DNA from: Bedellia somnulentella
Taxonomy: Eukaryota > Arthropoda > Insecta > Lepidoptera > Bedelliidae
DNA: 64,000 nucleotides
Assembly: GCA_963576735.1 (NCBI GenBank)
Contig: OY755174.1
Span: forward strand, 7,254,001 to 7,318,000
Direction: 5' to 3'
Positions 1 to 15,400 of this stretch are shown here, in pieces (positions within the stretch are counted from its first letter, which is position 1; every line of letters starts with the position of its first letter). A program made the position numbers and the translations under genes. The notes beneath the pieces are model-generated. The model ran no database searches. It was not told the origin of the DNA and saw only the letters and a program-made list of their open reading frames with translations.

Positions 1-118
1 GGGCTGACTGACGACTTTGAGAAAGCCGCGGAAATTCGATCAATGCACGATGTTATAGGTAAATCATTATTTAAAAAAAACTGGGGTGACCTATGTCATA
101 TAATCAAAGGATACTTAC

Positions 119-432
119 ATGCAATTTCTTGCAGCAATGTCTTTATGCAGAACATGTTGCGAATGGAGGTAAGCTAGTCCGTCTAGAGCATGTAAGGCCA
201 TCCTCACAACCAGCTGGGTGGTAAGGGGCGGCGGAGGGGCTGTTCCTACCGGAGCGCCAACATTCACTCCGCGGCACGCCAAAAGGAACTGTTTTAAATT
301 TCTCCAAGTAGATGACCAAGGGTAGAGAATAAATGGAGCTGTTTGATCTTCTATACTGACTCCCAGGACGGACAGTATTCTCTCGTGTCGAATCCCATAC
401 AGCATACATCCTTCTTGTAGAAGTAGTGATAC
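119..432 (-). CDS. Ryk: Ryk coding exon 4 (kinase core)
   Basis: Encodes residues 303-406 plus two bases, starting VSLLLQEGCMLYGIRHERIL and ending HKDIAARNC. The acceptor AG is at 433-434 and the donor GTAAGT lies at 113-118 on the minus strand. It contains the alpha-C to catalytic-loop part of the kinase, with a Pro/Gly-rich insertion before LTTQLV. The next exon (the DFG-equivalent region) is not in positions 1-118, which look intronic. Confidence 0.93.
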
Positions 433-3400
433 CTGAAAAAGTATAATCATTACAATTTCTGAAGTTATTCCTAGAGTATTGTAACATACGGATCATATGT
501 AGAAAGTGCAATTACCTGTACTTGTGAAGCATGTTCGGCTACCGTTTTAACTAGCACCTCTTGTTCTCTACCGTCTTCGTCAGCATAAGTACCTTTATAT
601 ACCCGACCAAATGTTCCCTCCATCGCTACCGAACGTAACCTTACACGGCACCTCTGAATGGTCAACTCCGCTATTCTTTGTTGTAAATCTCTGGCGCGCT
701 CTTCAGCGGCCGATGCCGGTATGGATGTCGGGCGGCGGTAGCTGGTGTAGCTGGCCGCTGATTTGCATGAAGAATCTGGTAAGAAAGCGTGTGCGTCCTG
801 CTCGTCACTTCTAGCCCGCCTCAATTTTCTGGCCCTCGCTCTACAAGCGGCTGCCGCTATTGCTGCTATAATCAACGCGCCACCCGCACAACCCGCACCA
901 GCGTAAAATATGTCTGCTGACGTTTGCACTTGTGGTACACTATCGACTCTGACCGCCAGTTTTGGAGCATCCTTCAAACATATTTTCCGTCGGCGGAAGT
1001 GTAAAGTGGTCGAAGATGGGCCAGTTGACACGTTAAGAGATATTGTAATATCAACTTCGGCTGCTACTAAGTGAGTGCAAGGCAAATCAACTTTCCATGT
1101 CTGGGGCTCGATAGGAACGAAGCCCTGTTGTGAGATGTTTAGCATCGGTGGATGCATTGCTTCAGAACGGGATACTACTTCCACTTGGACCGTATAAGGT
1201 AACTGCAACAAAATAAGTTCGATTTAGTTTTAAAATAGCTAAGCAAAGGTACACTACATTAATTGGTTTACAATAATAACATCTTAGTAAATAAGTAACG
1301 GTTGTTGTTCGTTACATAGCCTAATAAAGCATCACGATGTAACTGTATTAGTAGGCAGTTGATGGACATGGCACGCAAGCTAGCCTTAAACGGTCCTCTC
1401 AAATCAAGAGACTGTGTCAGTCGGGATCAAATGTCGAATGTGGCTCGTCGGATGGCACGACCGTCCGCATTTTACGGCAAGCATGCAAGAGCACTTGAAC
1501 CGACCAACACGTAACTTTCCGTACTTTACGATTTTCACCGAAAACGTGCATGTCGTCGGGGACTGCATTTTGCATATGTCCGCAGGCGATTTCACGATCT
1601 GGCCATGCCATGCGCTTTATGTTGATACTTCCTTTTATGAATGACGAAGTTACATTACATTGATGGATGTACCTTTCGAAATGTCTTTCATACTATACGT
1701 CGGTTTTACAAATTCTATACGAAATGTATTTGGATGCATTGAAGACTTCATGGCTGAGAGAACAGGGGAGCGAATTTAAATGAATGCACAATACGAAACT
1801 ACACAGCAATCACCCAATAGGAAGTTGGTCACACTTAATAAATGACACAGAGCCCGCCGCCGCCTTTGTGGCCGTCTCAGCAAACACACTGATTTTCTCA
1901 ACCTTTATAAAACCGCGTAGGTGCTACAACAGAGCCGCTAATTACACATCACCATTAGGCAGTCGGTGCATACAGACAATGGTAGCATTTGCGGCGCAAT
2001 CATCATAGCTAGTTAACCGGTATCCAAATATTTGTTTGAGTGAAATCAAAGGCGCCGCACGAGCAAATAAGGGAGAAAATGATGGTGATGCGGGGAGTGG
2101 GGAGTTAGGGCCGATCTGATAGTGAGGAAGAGTTACAAAGCCGCCGAGATGCTGATAAGAAATGCTGGGCGCGTGATTGCAACCGCGCACGCTTTGGTCG
2201 CCGCGCCGCTAAGCCGGTCCATTCCCTTTTATTTTTTCAATACAGGCATCATAACGCATAACTTAACATTATAATAACCAATAGTCTTGTATATAACTTA
2301 TGAGTAAACGAAATATGCATCGTTATAATGTCCAAAGATCGCAAAACTATACGTCCTAAATAAGCAGATGGTTTATCATGCAGTTCAACGGCCTTGTTAA
2401 CTGGCTACTTTGTACTCAGAATATCAATATGTAAATACTATCCATCATTCGATCAAACATGGCTACCAATTCCGAATAAATGAACCGGACTTCTTTTCTG
2501 TGCGTCTCGGGCGTCTTTGTTACGTATGCTGGCAAGAGGATAAAGTAAATAAATGCACATGAATTTGGTTGGGGATGCAGGATCCGACAGAAAATAAATA
2601 CAAAACTCCGCAAGTCGTGATCCGCCGACCAAATATTTGCATGGCGAGATGGAAACTGACGGTATTCAAATAACTCATGCATTATTAAGACGAGCAGAAA
2701 AACTATTGTTAAAGTTGTACATACTTGAGAATAAACGAGGCAAAGTGAATAATTTCCAACAACAATAATTAAGGCTGAACTTATCCTGCAGCTGCAACTA
2801 AGGACTTTTTACTTTGTAGAAATCGTCTTATAGATATACAGAGATCATTTACATAAGAATGGCTTGTTTGCGGCTCCGAGTAAACATGACCAAAGGAAGT
2901 TAGCGGTAAAAGTACTCACAAAAATGAACTTTTCTTCTTCGGAGTTAATTACTTCCTACAAAGTTCTCTTCGGAGAGTCTCCGCGATTACTGTTCCGAAG
3001 GACTTTTCTTAGGGAGCGATAAAACAGATAAAGTTCCCTTTGAAGAGACGATGGCGTGCACAACTTTAATAATTTATTAACCAACAAAACCTGATGTTTT
3101 AAGTCGATTATTATACATTGATGTTATTTTACTGAACTAGCTAAAAGGTCGTATAAACTTCTAATAAAGAACACATTACAAACTCTACTAAAAACCAAGT
3201 TTAAGTGGTTAAAGACGGTTATCAAATTCGCACATTGCTCCATATCAAATAGCTGAGCAATGAGGTACGAAATGAGGTACATGTCTATCCACATTATGCG
3301 GTCATTAATTTTATTACTTTAGGCACCATTATGACTTACTGAGGCGTGAACAGATATAAAGGTCTTATTACATTTGAATTACAGCTGGTTAAAGCTCAAT

Positions 3401-6400
3401 TTATGTTACTGTTAACTTCTACACTTAGACCTTACAATTTGCAGTAATTGGATACAAATACAACTGCTCTGTTCAGCTTGTCCGTTACGTTTATACCTGC
3501 TTACTTTTTAAAGCTTTGTAGCGAATTTTAATTAGCTCTTGTTCCTAAATTCTTGGTCAACGATAGCATCTTGTTATAATGGAGGATTTAGGATTTCTAA
3601 GGATTTTATACGGTTTATTGTAACCGATTTCTTCCCGTTAGTGATATGCGAGGCGATTTAGGGCATGGAGTTATAAAGTGGGGTAAGGCGATGCTTTTTT
3701 ATAAAAATTTGTTCCCTCTAAACATCAAAAAGTGGTTTCTTTTCAAATTCTCATGTTCTGGCCACACTTTTATGGATTTTGTTTCCGTGAGTTAAGGTAG
3801 GCTATAAATAATAGATGCTAGCTTACGTTGGGAATCTATTAGCCATATAAATTAATAAATAGTAGGATAAAATATATTACCGGTCGTCTAGTAAGACTCT
3901 GCCAAGTGAAGTGCAGTTCCCCGATAGTAGCTGGTACGGGGACCACAAAGTTCAAAGCATAGAAATTGATTTGCCCATCCCTTACGTAGAATAACTCGGC
4001 ATTGAGACCTGGAACAAAGAAAACAAAACGATTAAACGGTGTGTCTTGAAAAAATGAACAAAAGCGAAAGATTTCGCAATCCAATTGTCTGATAATAAAC
4101 AAAAATCGCATTGTACGAATACGATGGCAAGAAACTAAGAAACTCAACGCCTCGTCTTTAAATCCAATATTTTGACGACAAAAGCATAAAGCATAATCTT
4201 GTTCCCAAATGATACCCTGTAACGCGAGTACAGAGAGCATTCACAAATCAATCTTGGTATCAATAACGAACAATTTGGTTGAGCAAAATCGGCAAAAAGC
4301 CGAAGTTAGTTCACAATGAGGCGGCACGTCAAAGAGGCCGTACGGTGCTGGTGGGGGGAGTCAAAGCCGCCGATAGAATGCCGTGACACCTGCCACGCCT
4401 TATACGTTAAACACACTAAAAAGAAATTCAAATTTGAGATGTCTATCATCCGTATTCGCACGATGAGGAAATCTTGCATTTTGAGGTATTAGCAAAGTAT
4501 ATTGGTACTGCTCGCAGTAGCGAGCCTCGGCTCGACTACCGTTTTCTGTTAGTTAATAGGAGTAATTAAAGAGAACTCTGAATTGATTTCATAAAATAAT
4601 TTGCTATGTCTAATAGAAATTTATTAGAAATTTGATGCTTGAAAAAACACAAACATGATATAACTCAACTTCATTGTCGCTAATTAAATAAATACCAAAA
4701 ACATCTAAATCTTCCATTCTAATGTCTACATTCAAATAATATTCTGTGGTCTATTCCGATAGTTTATGAGCAAAACATCTCATGTTACGATCGCGAATGT
4801 TAATCATATGAGCACCGGTTGCTCGGCCGGTCGGGTACCGAACTCGAAGCTCGTTTTGGTTTGAATTACCGCCTTTTTTACAACAATAAAATATATTACT
4901 CCATAAATATTAACGATCGATACACGTCCTATGTAAACATGAGACCGTGTAGATTTAAACGAGCCTTATCCTTACACGTTACGACATTTCGATGCAAATG
5001 AATCGCACAGTCCAAAATGTGTTTAAATTAATAATTTTGACACTGTGAATGGTTATTTTGTTTGGAGAGGCCGCTACAAGGGCGATTATCGTTAACGAAG
5101 CATCATTTTCATTAACATAACGATACTTTGTAATTTTACAACAAATTCTTGTGCGTCTGACTGCGCAATCGGTGCACCGTAGAGCGTGGGTTACCCAAAG
5201 ATACCAAAGAAGCAATGTAACTGATCAATATCATCATCAAATAGCCTCCCATTCAAAACCACATTTCTCTATTTATCAACTATAATCGTCAACCATTAAA
5301 TTTTATCAGATTCAAATTTGTTCGAAAAATAATGGTCAAAATTAGAGACATGTTTAAAATTTAACGAGCACCTCGTAGAGTTCACGGAGCTAGAAGTTGA
5401 CTCAACGAATTTTGACAAGGCAATAAAGTTGGTGACGTTCACCGAGTCATGTTACATTCCCACAAAGTTAATAAGTGTTTCCAGGAGCTACCGTGCTGGG
5501 GCGGTTTCTTTGATCTTTCAAGCCGAAGGGAAAAAGTGAAACAAGTTGATACGACAAATTCTAGAAAGATAACAGGCCCTCGTGCCGCGTCGCCGACGGC
5601 GCCTCCTATTTCTTTTAATGTACAATTTCGACTACACGCTATTTAAATTAATTTCCATACTACAATTTTAAATACCTGACATAGCATTCCGGATATCACT
5701 AGTCGCGTGAAAAGCTGTCGTAATCTCAACATCTCTGCTAAAGTTAGCACCTTCGAATAAAAGCATTCACTCATACAAAACACAAAACCCCTATTCTATT
5801 AAGAATAATGAAATGGCAGCAAGCACAATGCTGGTGATATTTTGCATTGAACGTTCCCCTTTTAAAATACTTGGGGCCACAAAAAAGACGTTCCCTTTAA
5901 ATAGAGCACAAGAATAAAGAGGCGATAGAAAAATAAAATAAAAATTAATTTGTAAAATGAGATCGTCAAGGTGCATATAAACAAGAGGACTCGACAGGTC
6001 GATACGCAAACTACGGAGGTATTCTTACAACACAATTCTATTTTCACATCACCACATCCTATAAATTGTGGTAATTTTAAGCTTGAATAAATATACAATA
6101 AGTTTAGAAAAACATTTATTGGATAGTTATCGAGGATGTCGTAAAAATCAGTGAAAATAAAACAGTGAGTTGCAGTGTGGGTGCCAGCAGCCCCGCGCCG
6201 CCGCCGCCGGTGCCGATGAGCTAAATTGGGTTTGTTTTATTAGTTCACCGGTCCAGCAACGCCTCATTGGAAATCTTCGGCACAGTTTAATTAAACGAGC
6301 GTTTATTTTTATATTAAGTTATTATCATGGTCCATTGCAACGAAAAAACTAATGACATGATGGCAGACTAAATGCGTAAACAAATCCCATTTAAAAATAT

Positions 6401-9400
6401 CTAGTCCAAAAACCGCAACGCATTTGGAATCATTCAGGTGTAAAAATCCGAGCTAGCGTCCCGGAAACGTGTACCCGTAATAGGATCCCACATTGTCCGT
6501 CCGACTGACGAGCTAAGCAGGGCTTTGTGCCTTCAAAAGACTTGCCCTTCACACGCCCCGGAGCCTTCGAAAACCGCAATCACATTGATTTTGCAAAACC
6601 GTTCGTGACAGGCTAAACCACATGCCAATTAAATTCAGTAAGAAAATATCTAAATCTAGATAAACATTAAGCGCAAGATATAGGACAATACTCCCAGAAC
6701 AGTTGAAAATTAGATTCACTAGACTGGAGATTCAGAGAAAAGCTATTAAAGGAATGAATTCGAATTCCGCATCTTCACGAATAGTGCTGATAATAAAACA
6801 CCAGTGAAGAAGTATAAGCTAGGACATAAGTTAGTTACAGTTAAGTAGTTTGTCTTTCAGACCGCTCTGGCGCCCGTTTTATTGCCTTATTCGAAGAAGC
6901 GGGAGAACTACGGAATCCATCGGGTTTAATACATTTTATATGAGTAAAGTTAGATTTACAATAGATATAACATACACATATACATACATACATATACTCA
7001 CGGCTATAAATCCCTAGAAGGGGTTGCCAGAGCTAAGGAATTAGAAATTTCTGAGCCACTTTTGGAATTTGCGTGGGGAATAGATGGTGAAATGAAGGTT
7101 CTGGGTGATGGGTCTCCAAACGCAATACCGTTAGTCGCCTCTTACGTACACCCACCGGAAGAAATGGGGTAGTGCTATTCTAAGCCGACAATACACAGTT
7201 CAAATAACATTATAAAATATGTAATTTATGTTAATATACAAATGTCGTCAGCAATATCAACAATACAATGTCTTTATTCTGTTTAATTAAGCAAAATAAA
7301 TCTGCCGAGAAAAATCATGGCAAGTAACTTATCACGCAAACTAATAGAAGCAATAATCGCAGTCATCTATCAAGGCCTCTCAAGAAGCGTGTTTACCCAC
7401 CTCATTACATTCCCCCTACTTCCCCTACTGAGTAATGAGCTGTAATTACATTACAATACGTTATTTATTGTCCCCAAAGATACGCGCCTTAGAAGCACCC
7501 CGCGTGACCCAATTACTTAATATTTTTGTATCATTCATTACGCGTCCTCGAATTGTAACAAGTATTAAACATTATTTAGCAGTTTTAAAACTGTTTGTAA
7601 GATATCATTTTGATAAATAAATAAAGAAAAACAAACATAAAAACTATTAAAATTTAACCTATTTCATACAGCTTGAAAATTACAGAAATAACTGTAGTAC
7701 ATTATAAGGTGATAGATATGTTGTTTATGCTGACGCGCCCCAAATTCCCCAAGCTAATGCCGCTGAATCCCGCCGAATTAGTTTGACAGTCGGCATCTTT
7801 CCCGTTTTTTTTTGCACTAATCCCGCACATGTTTATCTCTTAATTACGTGCAGCGAAACGGAAACGTAAGCTATTCATCTTTCAAGTGTCCCCAATTAAA
7901 TCATCTTATTATAGTTCATAATATGGACTATTGCCTAATACGCGTTATTTTATTAACTATTAAATGCATTCGTTAGCTCAAACTACGTTTTTATATCAGA
8001 GAACATGTGCATAACACATTTTGGGGACAATATTTTTAAGATACTCCTGCCATAAAAAAAACAAGAAAGAAATTGTGAGGTCGATGTTGAAAAAGTCTTA
8101 TCTGAAATAGACTTTATCACCTAGTTACGCTTTAAAAATTTAGTTCATGGCATATTTTAAATATTTATTGCCGATTGATTTACTAGCTGATATACAACAT
8201 TGCTGTCACTAAATTATAGTGTTGAACGTGTAAACAGAATGCCTGTAATAATAACATTAGTGCTATAATGTAATGGGCCAACACGGCTATAAGAAAACAA
8301 CTCGAAAACATTAATTACTGTGTTTATATTACGTGCAGATATATCGCGCGGGTGAAGACTGAAATACTTGCGAAATGAAACAGCCAGGATGACTCGAGAA
8401 TTTATGACCTGGCCTCACGTGTGCGTAACATCACACCCGGAGGAAATTCACTTTAGCAGGGAATATATTCGCTGAAATATGGTAATGTACAACTCTTAGA
8501 GAAAACACTTTATGATTCTGAGTACTATAGTTTATTCGATCTATCGGTTATGTAAATAACTTGCATAGACAAACAACAGCAAATTGCTAGTTAGGACAGA
8601 GGCTAGGGTCGTGGTTGCCCGCGGACTCGAAACACTATGCAGTCATCTGAAATTCTGATAACGCCAGAGAAACAACGCGATAAAATCCAACATGGCTTCT
8701 AAATTGCTATCATCCGCCGCGCCATAGCAAACACCGTAACTTGTAACTTGAGAGGCACCCATCCCTTGTCACTCATCAATTCTAGAGACCCTTCACGAAC
8801 ATACTAATGTTGGAAAGCAAAAAAGAGACGATGTTAACTGAGAGTCGTGACGTGTTTGTAAATGTTGCGGGATTAACTAAACACACAGCAACCCCAAGCT
8901 AACATGTTTCAACTTTGTCTTTAAACGTGTAAATCAAATAGAATATTCCGAACACGTGGTAAAGATAGAGCGACTTACATAAGACCGATTATGAAGAAAG
9001 GGGTTTGTAACTTATCTTTAGTGATTACGACTCGGGGTTATCTTGGACGGTAGCTATTTGGAGTAGGAAATCCAACCGATAGCAGTCACGATAAATCGAT
9101 AAGCAACGACTCTGAACGCCAAATGAATGCAGCAGCGGTGCACACAGTTTGAGCGCCGTTTGAGACAATTTCAAGGAATACTCTCACAGTTTGTTGTCAC
9201 AGAAGCACAAATAGTTGTATATGCCTAGTGGTTTCCAATAACAAAACATACGGACAAGCTTGGCAAACACAGTATACAAATATACTATACTATACAATAT
9301 ACTGCTACACTGTAATGTCGTGGATTTATTGTGGTGCGTACACGGGACGGGAGCTGACTTAGCTAGCCATATTTGTGGAGGTGCTTTGCACTTGTGACAA

Positions 9401-12400
9401 AAAGAAAAAGAGCAAAACAAAAACATCGTTTCTACATCACGTACATGAAATAGTTTTGTTGCGAGAAAATTATATGTTGCTAGAGTTGTAGTTGAAAAAA
9501 GTGAAGTGGGCAAAGGCGGGCGCGCGCGGGCGGTGAAAAGAGCTGTTTATGAAAGCGCTCCAGAGAAGAGCTCTTGAAGCAAGCGCGGACGCCTGCACCG
9601 CCGTCTCGCCGTATTCACTTGTTTACACTTATTTTACATTCAACAGCATAAAATACTTCACAAAAAATCACATTAAAACAAAACTCTTTGCACATCGTGC
9701 ACGTAGTCAACATTTGTTTTTTACTCGTAGTTTCGAGACTGTTTGCCATTTTGTTTATATTCAAATATTGAAGAATTTATTATTTTGAATATTAAAAAGA
9801 AGTTAGTCTTAGACCTTTTTACCGCGTAGCTGTAAATGAAACTATTGTGGGCTTGGTTGTCTTAACATATTAACCATACCAATAGCAAGCATGCAATCTA
9901 AAAAAAAGTATAACTGATTATAAAACGCATAAGAACATTTCGAGCTTAATTTCTAATTTATATATTTTTGTTAGGTCATTGTACAATAAACCTTAAAATT
10001 AAAACGAATAAAAATCATCAGCTATAAATCAGGACAGAATCGAACGTTCATAATAATGGTTGGCACAACCTGAAATTATCGAGTTGGCAGCTGTTCAGAA
10101 AATAATTTAAATCTCGCTGTAAGCCATGATGTGCATCATAAAATTTAACCAGGCGCTTGTAAAGTAAACAATGGACAAAAAGAGCAAAAGTGAAGCGGCC
10201 TCGCGCCCTGCCGGCCTGGGGTCACCTCCCTGCGGCGAGCTTCGAGCCAATATGCAACGTTCGATATCTCAGCATCATTAACTATCTTAAACCAACGTCG
10301 AACCTCAAAAAAGGTAGACAAGTGGCCGTCCGAATTAGTTAAAATTCGGAGGTAGGAAACGCAAACACTACTTGAACGTGTAAAAAAGAAACAAAGGATA
10401 GAGAAATTTCGCGCTGGATGCCAACTGACACTGTAGCTCAGTTGGCAGAGCGACGGGGGCGTATACCCGAAGGTCGCGGGTTCGAACCCCGCCAGTGTCG
10501 AAATTTTTCTTTCCTTTAATAACATCTTTTATTTATGAGTAATAATCCCCACATGAGGAATTCATGTCAAAAAACATTAAATTATGATATTCTTCTTTTG
10601 AATATTAGTGAGATTCCTCTTTTGGATATTAGTAAGATTCCAATCAATATGAACTCCGTTAGTCACAACTACCACCAAACTCATACTGATAAGAGAGCCC
10701 ATTAATTTAACACACAAGCAACTTACATAAACGTTTGTAGCAAAGCATGTGCATACGAAACTTAGACAGTAGAATATCCAATACTTGAAAAAGTCGAAGG
10801 TGATAATGGGGTTAACAACTAATTACACGGCAATTCCGCGTTATCCGCCCACGCCAGGGCACAATACTTCCTGCTGACAGGTTGGGGCTCACCATGTCTC
10901 GCTCCACCGCTCTCGTGACCAAACAATTCGACAAGCCTATCCCTATAACTACGTTGACACTGGTTTCATGCATCAACACCAAAACCGAATATAAATGATT
11001 ATAAATTCAACGCTTCTATAAAACAGGTGGGCAGCTCAGAGTTACCTGACATACCCATTAAATTATGACTAATGGAAATGTGAGAAACATGTTAAATAAG
11101 CGTGTGATTCGAATCGAAGAACAAACAAAACATATTCAATTAATTTCCCGACGAGACCGTAATACGATAGCATCTGTTTTGAATATAAAATACACCAACA
11201 CGTTTGGTCCCTCGTTCTATAATAAAAATGAGAACCACACAACCAGCTTCAAACAAAAAATCAAAGGAACATAAAAACAGCTTACGTGAAAAGGAAGATC
11301 TTAAATTTTGATCTAACGACCCTGAAGGCTCCATTATTAATAACCGATATCTAAATAATAAAACATACGACGTAAAAGCGGGACATAAAAATATCGAGAA
11401 GGACAAAAAAGTCAAGTTTTTTTCAATACAAGACATTTATTAACACGAGCAGCGATGGGCCGAGATAAAACAAACATGGCGGACAGCGACGCGCGCGACC
11501 ACATTATCGTGGGATGCTGTCACAACACAACACCATCACAAGAAGTGGGCCCAACTCACCAGCATACATTCTAACTTGATCACTATCACATTACTAACAT
11601 TTGAAGCCTACACAAATGTTCTATTTGTAAGATTTAAGAAACCATAGATCTGGAATTTCATCAAGTTGTAAATGTAATAAAAAATATTTTTTCGAGTTCA
11701 GACTTTATGGTGAAACTATTGCTATTACAAGTAAACACGATAACTATTTAATTCCAATTAAATCAAGTAGCTAGTTGAATTGATGAGTCGATAAATACAG
11801 GGTTTCCAATAACCAGAAATCGAAACGACTAAGTCTTTGAAATCGAACCGACAATGAAGGCAGCACTTGAATTATAGAGAAATAAGTGGGAACAGACCAC
11901 AAACAATAAAACAACAAAGAAACTAGTCGTGATCTCATCACTGATCCATCAACGAGTACATATCTCTCGAATACCTCTACACGTACGAGATGGATTGCTT
12001 TTCTAATACCAACAAGGTTTCGATCTCCGCCGTCGTTTAAAATTAACCGCTTGTGAGGATCATTATGAAACGAACCTTAAACACTCTTTCGATAACGAGA
12101 TCTGAATGTTCTCGAAACATGTTATGAATATAACTTATCGCTCTACGCCAATCAAAACTTAACCACAGAAACTCGCAAGGACCACAAGAAACCATAAAGT
12201 TCTGATTTACGACAAAATCTTGGGTTCAAGTAGGTTGTGGAATAAAACTTTATGGTAGATAAGGGCAACAATGGCTCGTTAAAGCTCAAATTCACAATTC
12301 ACAGCATGCAACAGGATTCCAAGCGAGGTACAACATTTATTTTAAGTTATGTATATTCAAAATCAGCCCTAACGGAAAGTGAAGATGGGTGCGGCACAGC

Positions 12401-15400
12401 TGCTCCCAAGTCTTAGCTTCTCCTAATTGTCGAGTGCTTAACTATGAAATATGAACGAAGTTAATTGATATTATGAACCACGTCAATTGAAAACAAAGGG
12501 GATAACCGGTAACATTCATCCACAACTTAATAATAATAGTCTCTGTTTGTCCATAAATCAGAATTATAGGAGGTAGCCGAGCGAGTCTTGGCTTTCGGCA
12601 TCGATTAAAGACTCGCTACGTCGAAAAACAAACAGCCTTAGCCGCAGCCACGCCCCCTACTGTTTTTATACACGACCTTCGGGCCACTCGCGGGATCATT
12701 ATTTCCTTAGTTAGACGAATAATCATTACAATTAGACAAACCCTTAAAGTGGAAGAGCTACTGCTCCAAAGATAAAGACGAAACGGCACGACACACGAAG
12801 ACCCTTCGTCGTTTTTGTCTCGATTAAAACCTCGGAGTCACGACATTCACGAGAAATAAAAAGAAACCTTTAGCACCACGCGATGCAAAACTACGATCAG
12901 TTAAACGGTAGCGTACAAAATAAAAAAGGGTATAAAAAGATACATGGTGAAAATAAAAGGCTAAGGAGCGGCGCCGAGTCTGCGTTCAAAATTAAAGTTA
13001 GCTGAAAGCAATTAGATTGGATACAAAACCAATTTAATACTTACGTATATCATATTGTACTAAAGTCTATGAATATCAGGAGTTTTATGCAAACAATATT
13101 ATATACAACTCATATTCCCACTGTTATAAATCCTCAAAAAGGTAGTCAGAGCTTCAGAATTATAAATTCCTCAATTACTATCGGAAATAGAGTGGGAAAA
13201 AGGTGGTTAAATAAAAGTTGGTTATGGGCATCCCTTAAATACTCTAATACCATGAGTTACCTCTTAGAAGAAGTGGGTTAGTGCTGATCTAAGCCTGGTC
13301 TACAAAAAGTGATATTCTTATATACAATTTCAACCGCACACTTAAGATACAAAACAACAGGAATATATTTGGAACATCGATATTGCGGAAATATAATCTA
13401 CATATTGCTCCATCCAACTCTCGGCATCCGCAAAAGTTGTGCCCAAGAAAATAAAAACATGAAACGGTAAACATTTCCATTCCATTTGAAATATCCTCGA
13501 AGACGGAATTGAATTTGCAACGTGCGAAAAGAAAAAGACTGCGACACGATTCCGCGCCCACACCCGGACAACGGGCGACTTTCTTCGTGCACCGTACACG
13601 ATCTCGGAGCTTTGCTTTTATTATATTTTTGCGCAATTATTTTTCTTCTCTGAATATAGCTTTGTGAAATCGAACTTAATGTTAATGGCTTGGTAACATG
13701 AGCAGTATGGTCAAGTTGAGATAGAATCTACAGTATCAAATGTCAGTCAGCAGAACCATGTAGGACTGAGCGACGCACGAATACGGTAATGTATACTCTG
13801 GCAAGATCAGCGATACAAACTATTCACAATTAACCTAACAAACCTCTGACTCAACTACTTCGTGTCAGTTCCTAGAATTTTTACTGACTGCAAAAGAACA
13901 GTAACCTATGACCGTTGTTAACAAGTATTTTTAGTATAACAAGCTGTTTCCTCTACAACATTAATTTTATATTATGTTCTCTACACCGTAATTTTAGTTA
14001 TTCATTACCAACCATATTTAATTTTACAGTTTAACCTCCACTCAACTTCCAAAAGTGGTTGGAGACTTTCTAATTCTGATGCTCTGTCTCGTGAGTATAT
14101 GTATCTAGTGTATGTTTGTATTAGCTTTATGTGTATTTGGATTTTAAAGGAAATGACATGTTTTGAAAGAACGCTCATTACAAATTAAAAATCCACATGC
14201 GGTCGTAACAAGACGAGTTACGGGTAGTTAAATAAACGTAGCCTTCCATTAATGCGATTGGATTCCGAGCCAGAAATAAATTTAACCGGCAGTATTTGAA
14301 TCGTTCATGGCTGCTTAACTATACAACAAAATCAGTTAAGCAGTATTAGTTTACTCCATGAATCGAGTACATTTAAAAGGTAACTCGAGAGAGGAATGAA
14401 TTAGGATAGAAAGTTGGTAAGCGGATCCTTGCGTTTCTGCTAATTTGCTTATTCTGTGCTGAGTTGATGGTCTGTGTGCGTAATGATTGTGAGATCTGAT
14501 GAGCAAGTCTCAGCAACTAGTGTAGTATTCAAATATTAGTCCTCACGCGCCTCCGAATGGAATCTATCAATATTTGTACTGCACAAAACCAACAGTATTT
14601 CTACTGTTTGAGGCTGCCTCGCGACTGGGTGTCGAGATGTTTACTCAACCGAGACTTCTGAACAGAATAAATACTATCCAGAAACTATTGTATAAATATG
14701 TGCTATATAGGAGAAAACCTTTTGTAACTTGTCATCGTCAATATTTTACGAGTAACTAAAAATATATATTGGTTTCCCAGTTTTGTGTATGTTGGTAAGA
14801 ATAAAACAGTATTTAACATCGTAACATTCCTTGTCACATGTAATGAAAACAAACATTTTGTAAAAAAAAGTTAGGAGAATTCACAAAAAAAGGTAGACAT
14901 TAAGGTACCCACGGCTCATCTCATGCTGCTAGTGACATTTCATGATTATTGATTTTGATATGTGTGCCTGGTTATCTAGTCAATTGGTTAAAATGGCTGC
15001 GTATATCTGTTTGGTATTGAGAATGTAAATTTGAGGGGCATACGGGTCGGCCCAGCAGGCCGCGCGCCGCGGGAGGCCGACCACTCGAGGAGGCATCATG
15101 ACTCGCCGCGTCACGCTGCGAAACATAAAATTCGCTTCAAGACATGAAAACCCGAGACCCCAAATCAATCCTTGTCACATCTAAATGGTTAGAACGCGTC
15201 ATTCCGGAAAATAGCAATGTTTAAAAACTCCAAGCGACCACACTTGTTGCGTCACGAGTTATATTTACTTGAATGTGCATTGAATATAGCAGATGCGCTA
15301 CGTGAGATTCTTTGGCACTCGACACGGTGGTCCTGCCACCAGGCGCAGGATATGACAAACAAAAGCAGCACAAACGAGGCAAAACGAAATTTTTGTTTCC

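Noticed and set aside
1..118. A fifth Ryk exon at the window start
   Set aside because: No acceptor precedes it on the minus strand and no frame resembles the expected kinase activation segment.
10427..10499. A functional tRNA gene
   Set aside because: The anticodon arm is defective and a second, extended copy exists at about 28967-29029 inside the same longer repeat.
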